Below are positions 1 through 9,304 of a DNA stretch of 64,000 nucleotides, one piece after another (positions within the stretch are counted from its first letter, which is position 1; the number at the start of each line of letters is the position of its first letter). The DNA is taken from the NCBI GenBank assembly GCA_024760545.1, contig CP060501.1, forward strand, positions 4,170,036 through 4,234,035, in the 5' to 3' direction. The notes below the pieces were generated by a model. That model was not told the DNA's origin, did not search any database, and was given only the letters and a program-made list of their open reading frames with translations. A program made the position numbers and the translations under genes. This stretch comes from Nitrospira sp. Lineage in GTDB: Bacteria > Nitrospirota > Nitrospiria > Nitrospirales > Nitrospiraceae.

Positions 1-346
1 ATGAATTGATCAATAAACGAAAAGGATTCTGCCCCCAGAGAATCCGTGATAGTCTCGCCGGTATCACTTCCCCATCCCCGATGATCCCCGTGCCTAACGG
101 GAGAGTTGTTTGATAAACAGCGGCCGACAGCATCCTTCGTCATCCGAACTAGGGGAAGCCCGATCAAGATCTAGGGGAAAGCTGGGTCTGTATTAGGGAA
201 AAGCCTGGGTTCAAGCCTGGTTAGGAGGGTTCTGTGAGAAAAAAATCTTGCTATGTTTTGACGACTTAGGCATACTTACCGCCGACTTTCTGAGTTCATC
301 TGTCGTGGGCAACTGGTACATATTACTCACAAGGGAGGGCATCAGT

Positions 347-1636
347 ATGAAGGGACATTTTAAAAGGCGGTGGTCAAGGTTTGCAGTTGCTGGCGCCGTT
401 ATGGCCCTGGTAGCTGGAATGGGATCCACGCTGCCCAGTGCCTATGCTGGTGGCACAATCAAAGCCGATGATGATAAGTGGATTTCCGTTGGTATGGGTA
501 TCCGCACCAGCTTCAACGGCATAGAGGGCGCTGCAGGGGGCGCTTACAGCAACGACTTCAAAGTGGACAATGCTCGTATCTACATCAACGGGCAGATCCA
601 CAAGTACGTCAAGTTTACGTTCAACACGGAATGTTTCAACTGTAACGTCGGTGGTGGCGCCAGTCAGTTTGGCGGTAACTCCAACATTGGGCTGCTCGAC
701 GCGATCGGAAAATTCGAGTTCAACGAGTTGATCAACCTCTGGGTCGGACGTACCTTGGTACCGAGCGAGCGCGGTGAGTTGAACGGTCCTTACTACCATG
801 CGACCTATGATGGCTTCCGGACACCATTTTTCCCGTCTGATTTCAGCGGCAACTTCCCAAGCGGTCCTAATGGAGGTACTGGTGGACAGGCCGGTCTCTA
901 TGGTCGTGACAACGGCGCGGTCTTCTTCGGAAAGGTCCATCCATTTGGCACCCACCTGTTGTACGTCGCATCCGTATTCACAGGGAACCGTGGTGGTCCA
1001 AATCCAACTGGCAGCTTGTTGTACGCCGGTCGTCTGCAGTGGAACCTGTTGAACGATGAAGACAACCCCGGCTACTACACGAGCGGTACCTACTATGGGA
1101 CGGCTGGAGACATCCTCGCGATTTCAGGAAACGTGGTGCACCAGAAGGATGGCGCTGGTAATCCTGTGGCCAATGCTGTTTCCGATTTTACCGGTCTCTC
1201 CGTCGATCTGTTGTTTGAAAAACTGTTGCCGAACAACCTCGGTGTGTTCACATTCAACGGTGAGTTTAAGCGCTTCTTCGCAAATTACGGCACTCAGGCT
1301 TTCGAACCAGGCAATGGCGCCTTTGGAAACTGCTTTTGTATATTCAACGGCCACTCCTGGTCGGTGTATGGCTTGTACTTGATCCCGCATCAGGTTGGTA
1401 TCGGACGGTTCCAACCCTATGTTCGGTTTACCAGTATTGACCCACGCTACTCTAACACGCGGCAGGAATGGGAAACCGGGGTCAACTATATCATTGCCGG
1501 CCACAATGCCCGCATTTCTGCCTACTACCGGTATGGGGATTTCAACGGGAGCGCAGGAGGGTTCTCATTCATGGCTCCTGGTCAAGCCGTGCAAAAAGTC
1601 GATTCGTTCCATGTGGCCTTGCAGTTGCAGTACTAA
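347..1636 (+). CDS. Outer-membrane porin-like beta-barrel protein
   Basis: Exported protein of 429 aa from the chosen start. The open frame extends upstream to 248, but the ATG at 347 follows a good Shine-Dalgarno (AAGGGAGGGC, 331-340) and opens a classic signal peptide: basic KGHFKRRWSR, a hydrophobic stretch, then PSAYA cleavage. The mature part is rich in aromatic residues, Gly and Asn, with alternating polar and hydrophobic residues, begins like a beta-barrel (W-S-V-G-M-G-I-R) and ends in an aromatic-polar strand (F-H-V-A-L-Q-L-Q-Y), the typical C-terminal signature for outer-membrane insertion. It is probably a phosphate- or solute-selective type porin. Substrate is unknown. It stands alone and has its own terminator. 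Confidence 0.8.
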   Translation: MKGHFKRRWSRFAVAGAVMALVAGMGSTLPSAYAGGTIKADDDKWISVGMGIRTSFNGIEGAAGGAYSNDFKVDNARIYINGQIHKYVKFTFNTECFNCNVGGGASQFGGNSNIGLLDAIGKFEFNELINLWVGRTLVPSERGELNGPYYHATYDGFRTPFFPSDFSGNFPSGPNGGTGGQAGLYGRDNGAVFFGKVHPFGTHLLYVASVFTGNRGGPNPTGSLLYAGRLQWNLLNDEDNPGYYTSGTYYGTAGDILAISGNVVHQKDGAGNPVANAVSDFTGLSVDLLFEKLLPNNLGVFTFNGEFKRFFANYGTQAFEPGNGAFGNCFCIFNGHSWSVYGLYLIPHQVGIGRFQPYVRFTSIDPRYSNTRQEWETGVNYIIAGHNARISAYYRYGDFNGSAGGFSFMAPGQAVQKVDSFHVALQLQY

Positions 1637-1675
1637 GCACGTCGCGTGAACTAGAAAGTCTGTTCCTCAAATGAG

Positions 1676-1714
1676 AGCCGGAACCCACATCGTGGGTTCC
1701 GGCTTTTCTTTTTT
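1676..1714 (+). terminator. Intrinsic terminator of the porin gene
   Basis: A perfect 12-bp stem (AGCCGGAACCCA / TGGGTTCCGGCT) with a 4-nt loop is followed by a T-rich run (TTTTCTTTTTT). It begins 40 bp after the porin stop codon. Confidence 0.9.
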
Positions 1715-1792
1715 ATCCTTCCGCTAAAGTGTTGTTTCCTGCTGGAAGGAGCACGTGGCGGTCTCAGCCGACTAAAAGGTGAAGTGAGGAAA

Positions 1793-3967
1793 CTAGACAA
1801 GCACTAGGCCGGCAGCGCGGACCTTTCTCCACGAAGGGGTGGTCAGAAAGGTGTTGAACTCCGATGACATCCCTGGAAACAGACTGGAGGCCTCCCGTAT
1901 GTGCGGATAGGCCGGAGATGGACGTTGTGGCGTGGCCTCTCTGGTCAGTTGCTCCAGCCATTGGGCTTGCGCTTCCGGTAAGATGAGTACCTGATCTGTT
2001 TGAGATCCGGGGAGAATGACCCGTGATTTTTTACCGGTCGATGCACAGATCACCGGTTCACCCAGCCACACGAATCGGCGTTCTGCAGATGAACTGTCTT
2101 CGGCTCTCCGGGTCTTGAGCAGACGGTTCAGCCACGTGGACGGCACATGGGGGCGGGGAACGTCGCAATCGAACCATTGGCGGACATCGAGATCGAGTCC
2201 CCGCCGCTCGAGATAGTTCAAGAGTGATCGCCGTAGGCCTTCGCCGAGCCAAACCGGGGCTTCTCCACGACGATCGTCATGCAGAAGATCATTCTCGGCA
2301 AAGCCCTGAAACTCAGGTCCTAGAATACGGAGGCCATGCCCGGAAGGATTCAGACCGACCGGGCTATGGGCCGTGACGGTAAAGCGGTGCCAAAAGGCGG
2401 ATTGCAGGAGATCGGCGGCCACAAGTTGACGAACACGTTCGAGCGAATCGACCGTCTCCTGAATCGTTTCCGATGGGCACCCATACATGAGGTACGCATG
2501 GATCAGGATCCCGGCCTCTTTGAATCCTGCGGCAACCAACGCGGTCTGATCAACGGTGATACCTTTTTTCATTTTGTCCAATAAACGGTCTGAAGCAGCT
2601 TCAAGCCCCGCTGTCACGGCGATACAGCCGGAGGCAGAGAGGAGACGGCAAAGGTCCGGTGAAAAGGCGGTCTCGAAGCGGATATTGCCCCACCAGGTGA
2701 TGTCGATACGCCGCTCCAGGAGTGCGAGCGCCAGCGACTTCAAGGCAGCGGGCGGTGCCGCCTCATCAACGAAGTGAAATCCCCTCCGACCCGTCTCTGC
2801 GATGAGCTGTTCAATCTGCTGAATGAGGCGATCAGTCGGCGTCATCTCGTAGCGGCTGATGTAGTTGAGCCCTACGTCGCAGAAGGTGCATTGTTTCCAG
2901 TAGCACCCGTGTGCCACGGTCAATTTATTCCAGTGGCCCTCCGACCAGAGACGATGCATCGGGTTGGTACTGTCGAGAACGGTCAGGTAGCGATCCAGTG
3001 CCAGGCCGCGATAGGTCGGACAGCCGATGTCGTTCATCGTGAAGTCGGTTGATGAAGGGTCGTCGGCATAGACCACACGGTCCGCTTCGCGATACATCGT
3101 GCGGCACAGAGATCGGCGTGGGCGTCGGCCGGAGAGGTGTTCGATCAACGAGAGGATCGGCCGTTCACCGTTGTCGAGCGTGATGAAATCGACGTAATCA
3201 AACACTCGAAGGTCAGCCACACGGCGCAATTCTGTGTTCACGTACCCGCCGCCGATGGCTACCGGCAGATCGGGATAGTGTTGCTTGATCGTTTTTGCGA
3301 TAAGGAATGCGCCATACAGATTGCCGGGGAATGGTACGGAAAGACCGATCAGCGATGGACGGACCCGCTCGAAATGTTTCCAGAACGACATCAACATCCA
3401 TTCATCAATCACAGTTGGCGGCTCAGCTAAGGCCGCGGCGATTTGATCAAAGGAGGAGGCGGAGCGTCCGATGTGTTCGGCATATCGGCTTAAGGCAAAA
3501 TGTGGGGTGATGGTGGCTTGGACCAAATCAGCCAGGTCTTCAAGAAAGAATGTGGCCCATTGTTTAGCCCTATCAACCACGGATACGGATCGAGGGAATG
3601 TCTTACGACCCCGAAATCTTGGCCCCTGAGGTAGCACGCCAGGCTGAATCAAGTGCGAGGCGGCATCTGGCGTGTCTCCCTGCAGGAAGGCGATGACGGG
3701 TCCGACCATTGCGATGTAGCTGTGCTCCGCTTTCATCATGGCGAGCGCTTCCTTGGGAAGAGAGCCGTCGTAGTCGCGCAGTTGCCTGAAGATACATCGT
3801 AGGCCGTCAGGGCTGAACAGGCGTAGTACCATTTCAATGCCCAAGTCAGCTTGGTCGACCTGGATTCTGCGAGACTCAAGAAACCCTGTCAGATAGGCGG
3901 TGGATGGGTAGGGGGTATTGAGCTGAGTCAACGGCGGAATCAGCAACAAAACACGAGGGGAAGTCAT
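1793..3967 (-). CDS. B12-binding-type radical SAM protein
   Basis: Large radical SAM enzyme of about 724 aa. Numbering from the upstream ATG at 3982, the [4Fe-4S] ligands are C360, C365 and C368 in GCYWKQCTFCD, the CX4CX2C spacing common in B12-domain radical SAM families. The N-terminal part (LLLIPPLTQLNTPYPSTAYLTGFL, split as LLLIPPLTQ then PYPSTAYLTGFL, and later IGGGYVNTEL) resembles the degenerate cobalamin-binding domain. After the cluster motif come RRGFHFVDEA and a TAGLEAASDRLL segment, typical of the TIM barrel. The ATG at 3967 (MTSPRVLLLIPP) gives the family's usual N-terminus; neither start has a strong ribosome binding site. Substrate cannot be told. The gene is alone on its strand here. 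Confidence 0.8.
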   Translation of the reverse strand: MTSPRVLLLIPPLTQLNTPYPSTAYLTGFLESRRIQVDQADLGIEMVLRLFSPDGLRCIFRQLRDYDGSLPKEALAMMKAEHSYIAMVGPVIAFLQGDTPDAASHLIQPGVLPQGPRFRGRKTFPRSVSVVDRAKQWATFFLEDLADLVQATITPHFALSRYAEHIGRSASSFDQIAAALAEPPTVIDEWMLMSFWKHFERVRPSLIGLSVPFPGNLYGAFLIAKTIKQHYPDLPVAIGGGYVNTELRRVADLRVFDYVDFITLDNGERPILSLIEHLSGRRPRRSLCRTMYREADRVVYADDPSSTDFTMNDIGCPTYRGLALDRYLTVLDSTNPMHRLWSEGHWNKLTVAHGCYWKQCTFCDVGLNYISRYEMTPTDRLIQQIEQLIAETGRRGFHFVDEAAPPAALKSLALALLERRIDITWWGNIRFETAFSPDLCRLLSASGCIAVTAGLEAASDRLLDKMKKGITVDQTALVAAGFKEAGILIHAYLMYGCPSETIQETVDSLERVRQLVAADLLQSAFWHRFTVTAHSPVGLNPSGHGLRILGPEFQGFAENDLLHDDRRGEAPVWLGEGLRRSLLNYLERRGLDLDVRQWFDCDVPRPHVPSTWLNRLLKTRRAEDSSSAERRFVWLGEPVICASTGKKSRVILPGSQTDQVLILPEAQAQWLEQLTREATPQRPSPAYPHIREASSLFPGMSSEFNTFLTTPSWRKVRAAGLVLV

Positions 3968-4089
3968 GACTCGACATAGCATACAGAGAGACTCGAATGC
4001 TATGTCCGGCGCGGAGAGCCGGTTGTCAGCGATGTGCTCGTTTCAGTGTCGAGATCGATGTGCGCACATGGTGTGCTGGTCAGTTGCTC

Positions 4090-4443
4090 CTACTTTCTTA
4101 GGTCTAGGATACTGCCGAGCAAGGCATCTCCCGTCTTGAGAGTATGCAGGTTGGCTTCGAAACTGCGTTGCGCCAAGATTTGTTGCACCGTTTCTTCGCC
4201 AAGATCGACATTCGAAAGCTCGACCATGGCCGGGCTGCTGCCTGTGTCTCGAAGGACGGTTGGGCCTGCGGAATGATCTTTCTCAACTACCGGAAGGACG
4301 CCGCCGGTAGGTACCTCGACAAACTCCGTCTTCGATCTCTTGAAGCCGTCAGTGTTGACGTTCGCAACATTGTGTGCCACGACTTCGATCTGTTTACCAA
4401 AGGCCGTCAGGCCTGAGAGTGCGGTATGGATCGCGGAAATCAT
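4090..4443 (-). CDS. Flagellar basal-body rod-like protein (FlgC type)
   Basis: A 117-aa protein. The N-terminus, ALSGLTAFGKQIEVVAHNVA followed by NVNTDGFKR, is the conserved flagellar rod/hook N-terminal motif (ANNxANxNTxGFK). The C-terminus (VDLGEETVQQILAQRSFEAN, then L-H-T-L-K) is the matching C-terminal coiled-coil motif. It is slightly shorter than FlgC (about 135 aa). No other flagellar gene is in the window, so it may be an orphan or adapted rod-like protein. GGAGGTGCCGA precedes the ATG. The leader carries a c-di-GMP-I riboswitch, so expression is probably tied to c-di-GMP. Confidence 0.8.
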   Translation of the reverse strand: MISAIHTALSGLTAFGKQIEVVAHNVANVNTDGFKRSKTEFVEVPTGGVLPVVEKDHSAGPTVLRDTGSSPAMVELSNVDLGEETVQQILAQRSFEANLHTLKTGDALLGSILDLRK

Positions 4444-4527
4444 TCGGCACCTCCGATCGGTTGGGACTGTAATTCAGAGGAAGGTACCGGGTGAATGGGA
4501 GGGAGGTCCAGACTGGTCAGGTCGTCG

Positions 4528-4622
4528 ATTGTGTGGCAGCTAGGCTGACCCTGGAACATGTTCCGTCCCTGTTAAGGTCCCTCGGCTTTGCGTCCCACCC
4601 TCTCGGGTGGTTTGCCTTTTTC
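4528..4622 (-). promoter_or_regulatory. c-di-GMP-I (GEMM) riboswitch
   Basis: Read on the minus strand, the leader contains GGCAAACC, a hairpin ACCC-GAGA-GGGT with a GNRA loop, then GGGACGCAAAGCC, followed by GGGACCTTAAC, a short hairpin (GGAACATGTTCC), and GGGTCAGCCTAGCTGCC. This matches the GEMM core (GGCAAACC, GNRA hairpin, GGGACGCAAAGCC, then CCTAAAC and GGTAGC elements) in the right order and spacing. It lies about 85 nt upstream of the rod-like gene's start at 4443. ON or OFF behaviour cannot be read from the sequence. Confidence 0.9.
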
Positions 4623-4999
4623 ACCCTGTCGAACACTGTATCGGCTGTTCTGCCTGATACTTGAGCGAACGACTAGTTGAAGTGTAGCAGAAGCCGGTGT
4701 GTGGGAACTGCGAACGACCGCCACCAACCAGCAGGATCGAACACATAGGACGCAGGCAGACTGCTCACCTCAATCGAGGATGGCGAGTTCCTCCCGAACA
4801 CTTATAATGTGACACCCCTAGGCTTCTGGCTCAGATAATGAGTATAGGGGTATGCCAGGCCGCGACCAAACCTGTAACACTGACGGTCCTCGGGACAAAT
4901 CTCCAAGCACTGTTGCGAAACACCGAGTGATCATCGCATCGGGCGCCCCTTGTGAATGTCAGAGTAGACTCCGGCGAGCCACTTCTGTAAAGTGGCGCC

Positions 5000-5566
5000 A
5001 TGCTTTCTTCCGACAAATTTGTCCTCTATAGTGATTTCAACTGTCCTTTTTGCTATGCCCAGCATGAGCGGCTGCATCAAATGGATTTGCTGCGTCGCTG
5101 TGAATGGCGCGGAGTGCAACATGCACCGCATCTGCCGAAATCGATGAAACCTTGGCAAGGGTCGTGGGAGGCTGAACTGCGGCATGAAGTGGCGGTAGTA
5201 CAACGACTGGCTCCCGGTCTTCCTATCGCATTGCCGAGCGGTAAACCGAATACTCAGGCCGCGATCGAACAAGCGATCTCGTTGTTAGGACAGGATGTTG
5301 CGCGCGGAATGGATTTTGTTCAACGGGCATACCGCGCTTTCTGGTGTGAAGGACAAGACATTTCCGATCCAAAGATCCTGGAGCAGTTGGCGGGAGAGCA
5401 TTTCACTGAAGACGTTGACGGGCACAGTCGCAGTACCGCCCAGAAATGGGAGACGGCATGGCACGCAACAGGCCAGACCGGTGTTCCATTGATCGTTGCT
5501 CCGGATGGAGATTTCCTGGTCGGCTATGTATCGGCAGATCAGGTACGGTCCTTCTTTTCGGGATAG
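5000..5566 (+). CDS. DsbA-family thioredoxin-like oxidoreductase
   Basis: 188-aa protein with a thioredoxin-fold start, KFVLYSDFNCPFCYAQHERL, containing a CPFC active site near residue 16. The C-terminal part has the cis-Pro strand (ATGQTGVPLIVAPDG) and ends YVSADQVRSFF, as in the DsbA/FrnE/2-hydroxychromene-2-carboxylate isomerase group. No signal peptide is visible, so it is probably cytoplasmic (FrnE-like) and acts in thiol-disulfide exchange or glutathione-dependent isomerisation. The exact substrate cannot be assigned. It is a single gene with a weak ribosome binding site. Confidence 0.8.
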   Translation: MLSSDKFVLYSDFNCPFCYAQHERLHQMDLLRRCEWRGVQHAPHLPKSMKPWQGSWEAELRHEVAVVQRLAPGLPIALPSGKPNTQAAIEQAISLLGQDVARGMDFVQRAYRAFWCEGQDISDPKILEQLAGEHFTEDVDGHSRSTAQKWETAWHATGQTGVPLIVAPDGDFLVGYVSADQVRSFFSG

Positions 5567-5663
5567 GCCAAGCCGCAATCAACAAAACCGCTCCCCACAC
5601 GCCAGCTACTTAAGCGCGTTGTGTCATTGCGCTTGCTTGGTAATGCCTAAACCAGTGCTGCGG

Positions 5664-6566
5664 CTAGCGCAGCCCTTCACGGTCGAGAAACGTCAATTCG
5701 GCCACTGCAGATTTATCTAACTCACCTTTCCCCAATTCAATCAAGCGACGGTATTGGCTCAGTGTTGCATGGGCGACCGGCAGAGAGAGTCCGGCACGGT
5801 GAGCCAGGTCGAGCGCGATGGTCGAATCTTTTGCGGCATGGGCGGCGGAGAAATAACATTCGTGCGCGCGTTGCTGCATATCTTCTCCGTCGGTTTCCAG
5901 CACACGGGAGGCCGCGCCCGTTTGGCCGAAGACTTCGCGCAGTAGCGTGAGGTCGATTCCAAGCGCCGCTCCCAGTCCCAACCCTTCCGCCAGCGCGGCC
6001 GTATTACTGTTCATCACCATGTTTACGAGTGCTTTCACTTTTGCCGCCTCGCCGGCCTGGCCGATATATCGCACAGTGGTTCCGAGCGCTTCCAGGATGA
6101 CCTTCGCATTGGCAAAGACCTCGGGGTTGCCGCCGCACATCAGGTACAGTGTGCCTTGTCGAGCTTGGGTGATGCTCCCCGCCATGCACGCTTCCAGGCA
6201 TGTCCCACCCTGTGCCGTGACCAGCCGTTCAATATCTCGGTGAACGCCTGGGGAAAGGGTCGCGCAGTTGATGAAGAGCCGGTCTCGGGCTTTCCCAAGA
6301 AGGCTGGCTTCGTTGTGCTCAGAGAAGATTGAACGCATTGCCGCATCGTCGGAGATGACTGTGATAATGACGGTGGAACTGCCGGCTACCTCAGCCGGAG
6401 TCTGCGCAGCATGGATCTTGAGCTCAGCGGCTAGTGACAATGCAACCGCTGGTTGTAGGTCGTAGACCGAGGTCAGACGGAAATCACGTTCGTGAAGTCG
6501 GCGCGCCATGTTGGCGCCCATGCGGCCTATTCCGACGAACCCGATGCCGGCTGCTCTGTTCGCCAT
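5664..6566 (-). CDS. NAD(P)-dependent beta-hydroxyacid dehydrogenase
   Basis: 300-aa member of the 3-hydroxyisobutyrate dehydrogenase / GLYR1 family. The N-terminal Rossmann motif is GFVGIGRMGANMARRL. The substrate loop appears as CMAGSITQARQGTLYLMCGG, and the catalytic lysine region as GEAAKVKALVNMVMNSNTAA, with the family's usual length. It likely oxidises a small beta-hydroxyacid or reduces a semialdehyde (for example succinic semialdehyde or glyoxylate). The specific substrate is not recognisable. Confidence 0.85.
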   Translation of the reverse strand: MANRAAGIGFVGIGRMGANMARRLHERDFRLTSVYDLQPAVALSLAAELKIHAAQTPAEVAGSSTVIITVISDDAAMRSIFSEHNEASLLGKARDRLFINCATLSPGVHRDIERLVTAQGGTCLEACMAGSITQARQGTLYLMCGGNPEVFANAKVILEALGTTVRYIGQAGEAAKVKALVNMVMNSNTAALAEGLGLGAALGIDLTLLREVFGQTGAASRVLETDGEDMQQRAHECYFSAAHAAKDSTIALDLAHRAGLSLPVAHATLSQYRRLIELGKGELDKSAVAELTFLDREGLR

Positions 6567-6611
6567 GAGAAAGGTTCCTTTCCGGGGGAGCGTGATCGGC
6601 GAGCGCGATTG

Positions 6612-7895
6612 CTAGAGCTGACGATCTTCTACCGATTCAGGACGAAGTTTGCTCCATCGAAGATTGGTTTTCCCATCAGTCGTCGTAAAGCCACGGTCAT
6701 GGAGGGCAACGATGCTGACCCGTTGTTGCTGTTTTTGGACGGGGTGGAGTTGTGGGATGCCGTCTTTGGTCTGTACGGTTCCACGGAGCGTATCCACGAT
6801 CAGCAGGCTCGTGGCCGCAGAGGGTTTGATCGCCCACACGAACGTGGCGGATCCGCCCGCATAGGTGCCGGTTCCTTCCCACGCGCCGACCAAGTCCGGA
6901 TCGACCGTTTTGAGTTGGAATACCGGCACGCTGGTCGCTTCTCGCCGCAGTTTCCACAGTTCAGCCGGAATGTGCGGCGGGTCTTGATCGATCGAAAGCC
7001 TCGTCCAGGTCGCCTGGACGCTGCCGGTGCTGGCAAAGGAGTTCGGGGAATTCTTGCGGTATGTCCCTTTCCATCCAAGACCCTTGAAGGTGTTCGCTCG
7101 TTCGAGAGACCACAGCCCTGCTTCGGCATTCAAGACACCCTCAAATTGCATCATCGAAGAGAGCGACCACTCCAGGTTCGGCTGGATGATGAGCAGCAGG
7201 TCATGTTGAGTCGTACCCTGTGTCACACGAGCGTGCCACGTTCCTATCAGGCTCCCGGAATTCAGAGCCGCTGCTTTCTGGGGCCCGACCTGGGTCCCGG
7301 AGGGAGCAGGATGTGTTTGCGTGAGCGCGACAGGAGCTGTGAGAGGGACGGGTTCGGCCTTTATTCCGTGATCGGTCGGGGGGGCGGTGGGAGTGGGTGG
7401 GAGCGTCGCAGTCAACGTCGCTCCATAGCGAGTTGCGACGGTCCGGCTCAACACAGTGGCAGATTCACCGAGATGATTCTGTTTGGTCGAGGCGACGATC
7501 ACTGTCACCAGCGCATCCTTATGCATAAAAGTCAGGCGGGACAAGGTAGGAGAGGAGTCGATTCTCACCGCCCCGTCACCCAAGCCGGGTATCAGGAGGC
7601 TGTCGCGACGTAAGCGCTCTTTGTTGAACCAAGTCCGCCGGTCCTTGCCGGAGGCTTCATCAAGCTGAATGGTGACGGCATTGCCTTCGTGGCGTTGAGC
7701 TTGGAAGAGACAGGTCATCGGTTCGGTGGAAATTCCCTCCCGAACCGGTTCTCCGAGGGCTCGTTCCGCATCTGCGACCGTCATCAAGGAACAGGGGTCT
7801 GTCTTCGACGCGAACAGACTGCCCGTCTCACCACACGAAAGAAGGAATGGAAGGAGGAGAAGAAGAGATGTAGGCGGTAGTGCTCGGCGGAACAT
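6612..7895 (-). CDS. Predicted lipoprotein of unknown function
   Basis: 427-aa protein starting MFRRALPPTSLLLLLPFLLSC, with a type II signal peptide and the lipobox LLSC. The mature part begins with a domain resembling DUF3558-like lipoproteins (DPCSLMTVADAERALGEPV, then MTCLFQ), has a Pro/Thr-rich linker (TATLPPTPTAPPTDHG) near residue 190, and two similar C-terminal segments (SLIGTWHARV... and DLVGAWEGTGTY...). The two GxWxG segments suggest paired beta-sheet domains. Function is unknown. The opposite strand carries a long open frame that is a shadow. Confidence 0.7.
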   Translation of the reverse strand: MFRRALPPTSLLLLLPFLLSCGETGSLFASKTDPCSLMTVADAERALGEPVREGISTEPMTCLFQAQRHEGNAVTIQLDEASGKDRRTWFNKERLRRDSLLIPGLGDGAVRIDSSPTLSRLTFMHKDALVTVIVASTKQNHLGESATVLSRTVATRYGATLTATLPPTPTAPPTDHGIKAEPVPLTAPVALTQTHPAPSGTQVGPQKAAALNSGSLIGTWHARVTQGTTQHDLLLIIQPNLEWSLSSMMQFEGVLNAEAGLWSLERANTFKGLGWKGTYRKNSPNSFASTGSVQATWTRLSIDQDPPHIPAELWKLRREATSVPVFQLKTVDPDLVGAWEGTGTYAGGSATFVWAIKPSAATSLLIVDTLRGTVQTKDGIPQLHPVQKQQQRVSIVALHDRGFTTTDGKTNLRWSKLRPESVEDRQL

Positions 7896-8041
7896 GACAA
7901 TGTTAACTCGATGATCCGTGGTCTCGAATTGTACCGCGAATCAGCCGGGGAGTGCCAGCGGCGATTGACGGGAGGCCGGTCGCTTACGCTGGTGTGCAGG
8001 AAGGCCGTTGGTCGAAAGAAAATAGTGATAGTCCGGCACAA

Positions 8042-8461
8042 TCAGCCGGCCACGAATTTCAGTGCGACCCCATTGATGCAATAGCGAAGGCCGGTCGGCT
8101 TCGGCCCGTCCTTAAACACGTGACCCTGGTGACCCTCGCATCGGGCGCAATGCACCTCCGTACGAGGGACAAAAATTTTGAAATCGGTGCGGCTTTCGAT
8201 CACGCGGGGATCGATCGGCTGCCAGAAGCTGGGCCAGCCTGTACGGCTGTCAAACTTGTGCTCGGAGGAGAACAGCGGTAAGTCGCAGCCGGCACAATAA
8301 TAGATTCCGGACTCGTGGTTCTCATGCAGCGGGTTGACAAACGGGCGTTCTGTATCTTCATGCCGTAATACTCTGTAGGCAGTCGACGACAACTGCTTCT
8401 TCCATTCTTCATCGGCCTTTGTCACTTTGACGATTGGAGCGATCTGTACTTTAGGAGGCAT
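8042..8461 (-). CDS. msrB: Peptide methionine-R-sulfoxide reductase
   Basis: 139-aa enzyme that reduces methionine-R-sulfoxide in proteins. The two zinc-binding CxxC pairs are YYCAGCD and VHCARCEGHQGHVF, and the catalytic cysteine is in GLRYCINGVALKF. RTGWPSFW is the family's substrate motif. The ATG at 8461 is preceded by AAGGAG at ideal distance and replaces a longer open frame reaching 8548. There is no signal peptide, so it acts in the cytoplasm. Monocistronic. Confidence 0.95.
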   Translation of the reverse strand: MPPKVQIAPIVKVTKADEEWKKQLSSTAYRVLRHEDTERPFVNPLHENHESGIYYCAGCDLPLFSSEHKFDSRTGWPSFWQPIDPRVIESRTDFKIFVPRTEVHCARCEGHQGHVFKDGPKPTGLRYCINGVALKFVAG

Positions 8462-8651
8462 AAGAATCTCCTTTTGGCGTTGGATAGGACGACTGCTGAT
8501 CAGTCGTCCATCCGACACGAACCTTACATCGCCATATAACTGGGTCACCTCTTGATCCTGTTACCGAAATGGTAAAGTCCAGGAGATCGGAATGCAACTG
8601 CGATGGAGAGTGTCGTGTGACGCGCTCTCTCAGTCCGGCCTCCGCATTCCA

Positions 8652-9269
8652 TCAGGTGTTCAGAGACGTTCTCCGAAGTAACTTCCACATCTCCGGAAAT
8701 GAGAGGTTCGGTTCAGTCAGTTCCGGCCGAGTCAGATCGATGAGAATGTTGTAAAGGTGAGTGTTTGGGTTTTGCACTTGAATGACGGGGTACCAACATT
8801 CGTACCGCAGGTCCCACCGATCACGACAAGATAATCGCAAATAGCACCTGCTGAGGGGCTTCGCCCGGATTGGCGCTTCCGGACCAAGAACGATCGGGAT
8901 GGCGTGTTTCCGGTGCCGTGGCCCTTCAGGATGAATGGTTTTCACCGAAAAGTCGCCGTCCCATCCGCTCAGCTGGAGCACGCAATCGAAGGCCGCTCCG
9001 CGCCCGGCGTTTTCCAATTCCGGTGTCAACGTAATTACATCTCCGGCATTCATCGTCGAGAGGTTGGTCACACGAAGGGCGGGTTGATGTCCTTGAAACT
9101 CTTTCCTGGTTTTCGCGATGAATCCGCGGAGAAAGAACATGCCGGCTCCACCGAGGATGAGAAGCACGAATAAGCTGATCAGCACTGACCAATCCACAAT
9201 GTTCGTGTCCCGGGTGTATACGCGACAGGGTCTGAGGAAAAACCTACGTGGTGGAGAAAGAGGTGTCAA
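8652..9269 (-). CDS. Single-pass membrane protein, unknown function
   Basis: About 205 aa. A transmembrane segment (SVLISLFVLLILGGAGMFFL) lies near residues 28-47, followed by a soluble C-terminal domain with beta-strand character (DVITLTPELENAGRGAAFDC), somewhat like CARDB/Ig-like folds. A start nearer the membrane segment (GTG or TTG at N-I-V-D-W) is possible because the first 25 residues look poor. No known function. Confidence 0.55.
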   Translation of the reverse strand: MTPLSPPRRFFLRPCRVYTRDTNIVDWSVLISLFVLLILGGAGMFFLRGFIAKTRKEFQGHQPALRVTNLSTMNAGDVITLTPELENAGRGAAFDCVLQLSGWDGDFSVKTIHPEGPRHRKHAIPIVLGPEAPIRAKPLSRCYLRLSCRDRWDLRYECWYPVIQVQNPNTHLYNILIDLTRPELTEPNLSFPEMWKLLRRTSLNT

Positions 9270-9304
9270 CAGCAGAAGTAAAAGAGGTTCGCTCGGGGTA
9301 GCCG

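Noticed and set aside
374-955. Long minus-strand open frame inside the porin gene
   Set aside because: Antisense to a well-supported signal-peptide porin; its protein has no start site or motif.
6492-7613. 373-codon plus-strand frame
   Set aside because: Antisense to the lipoprotein gene with a clear lipobox; Arg/Gly-rich random composition.
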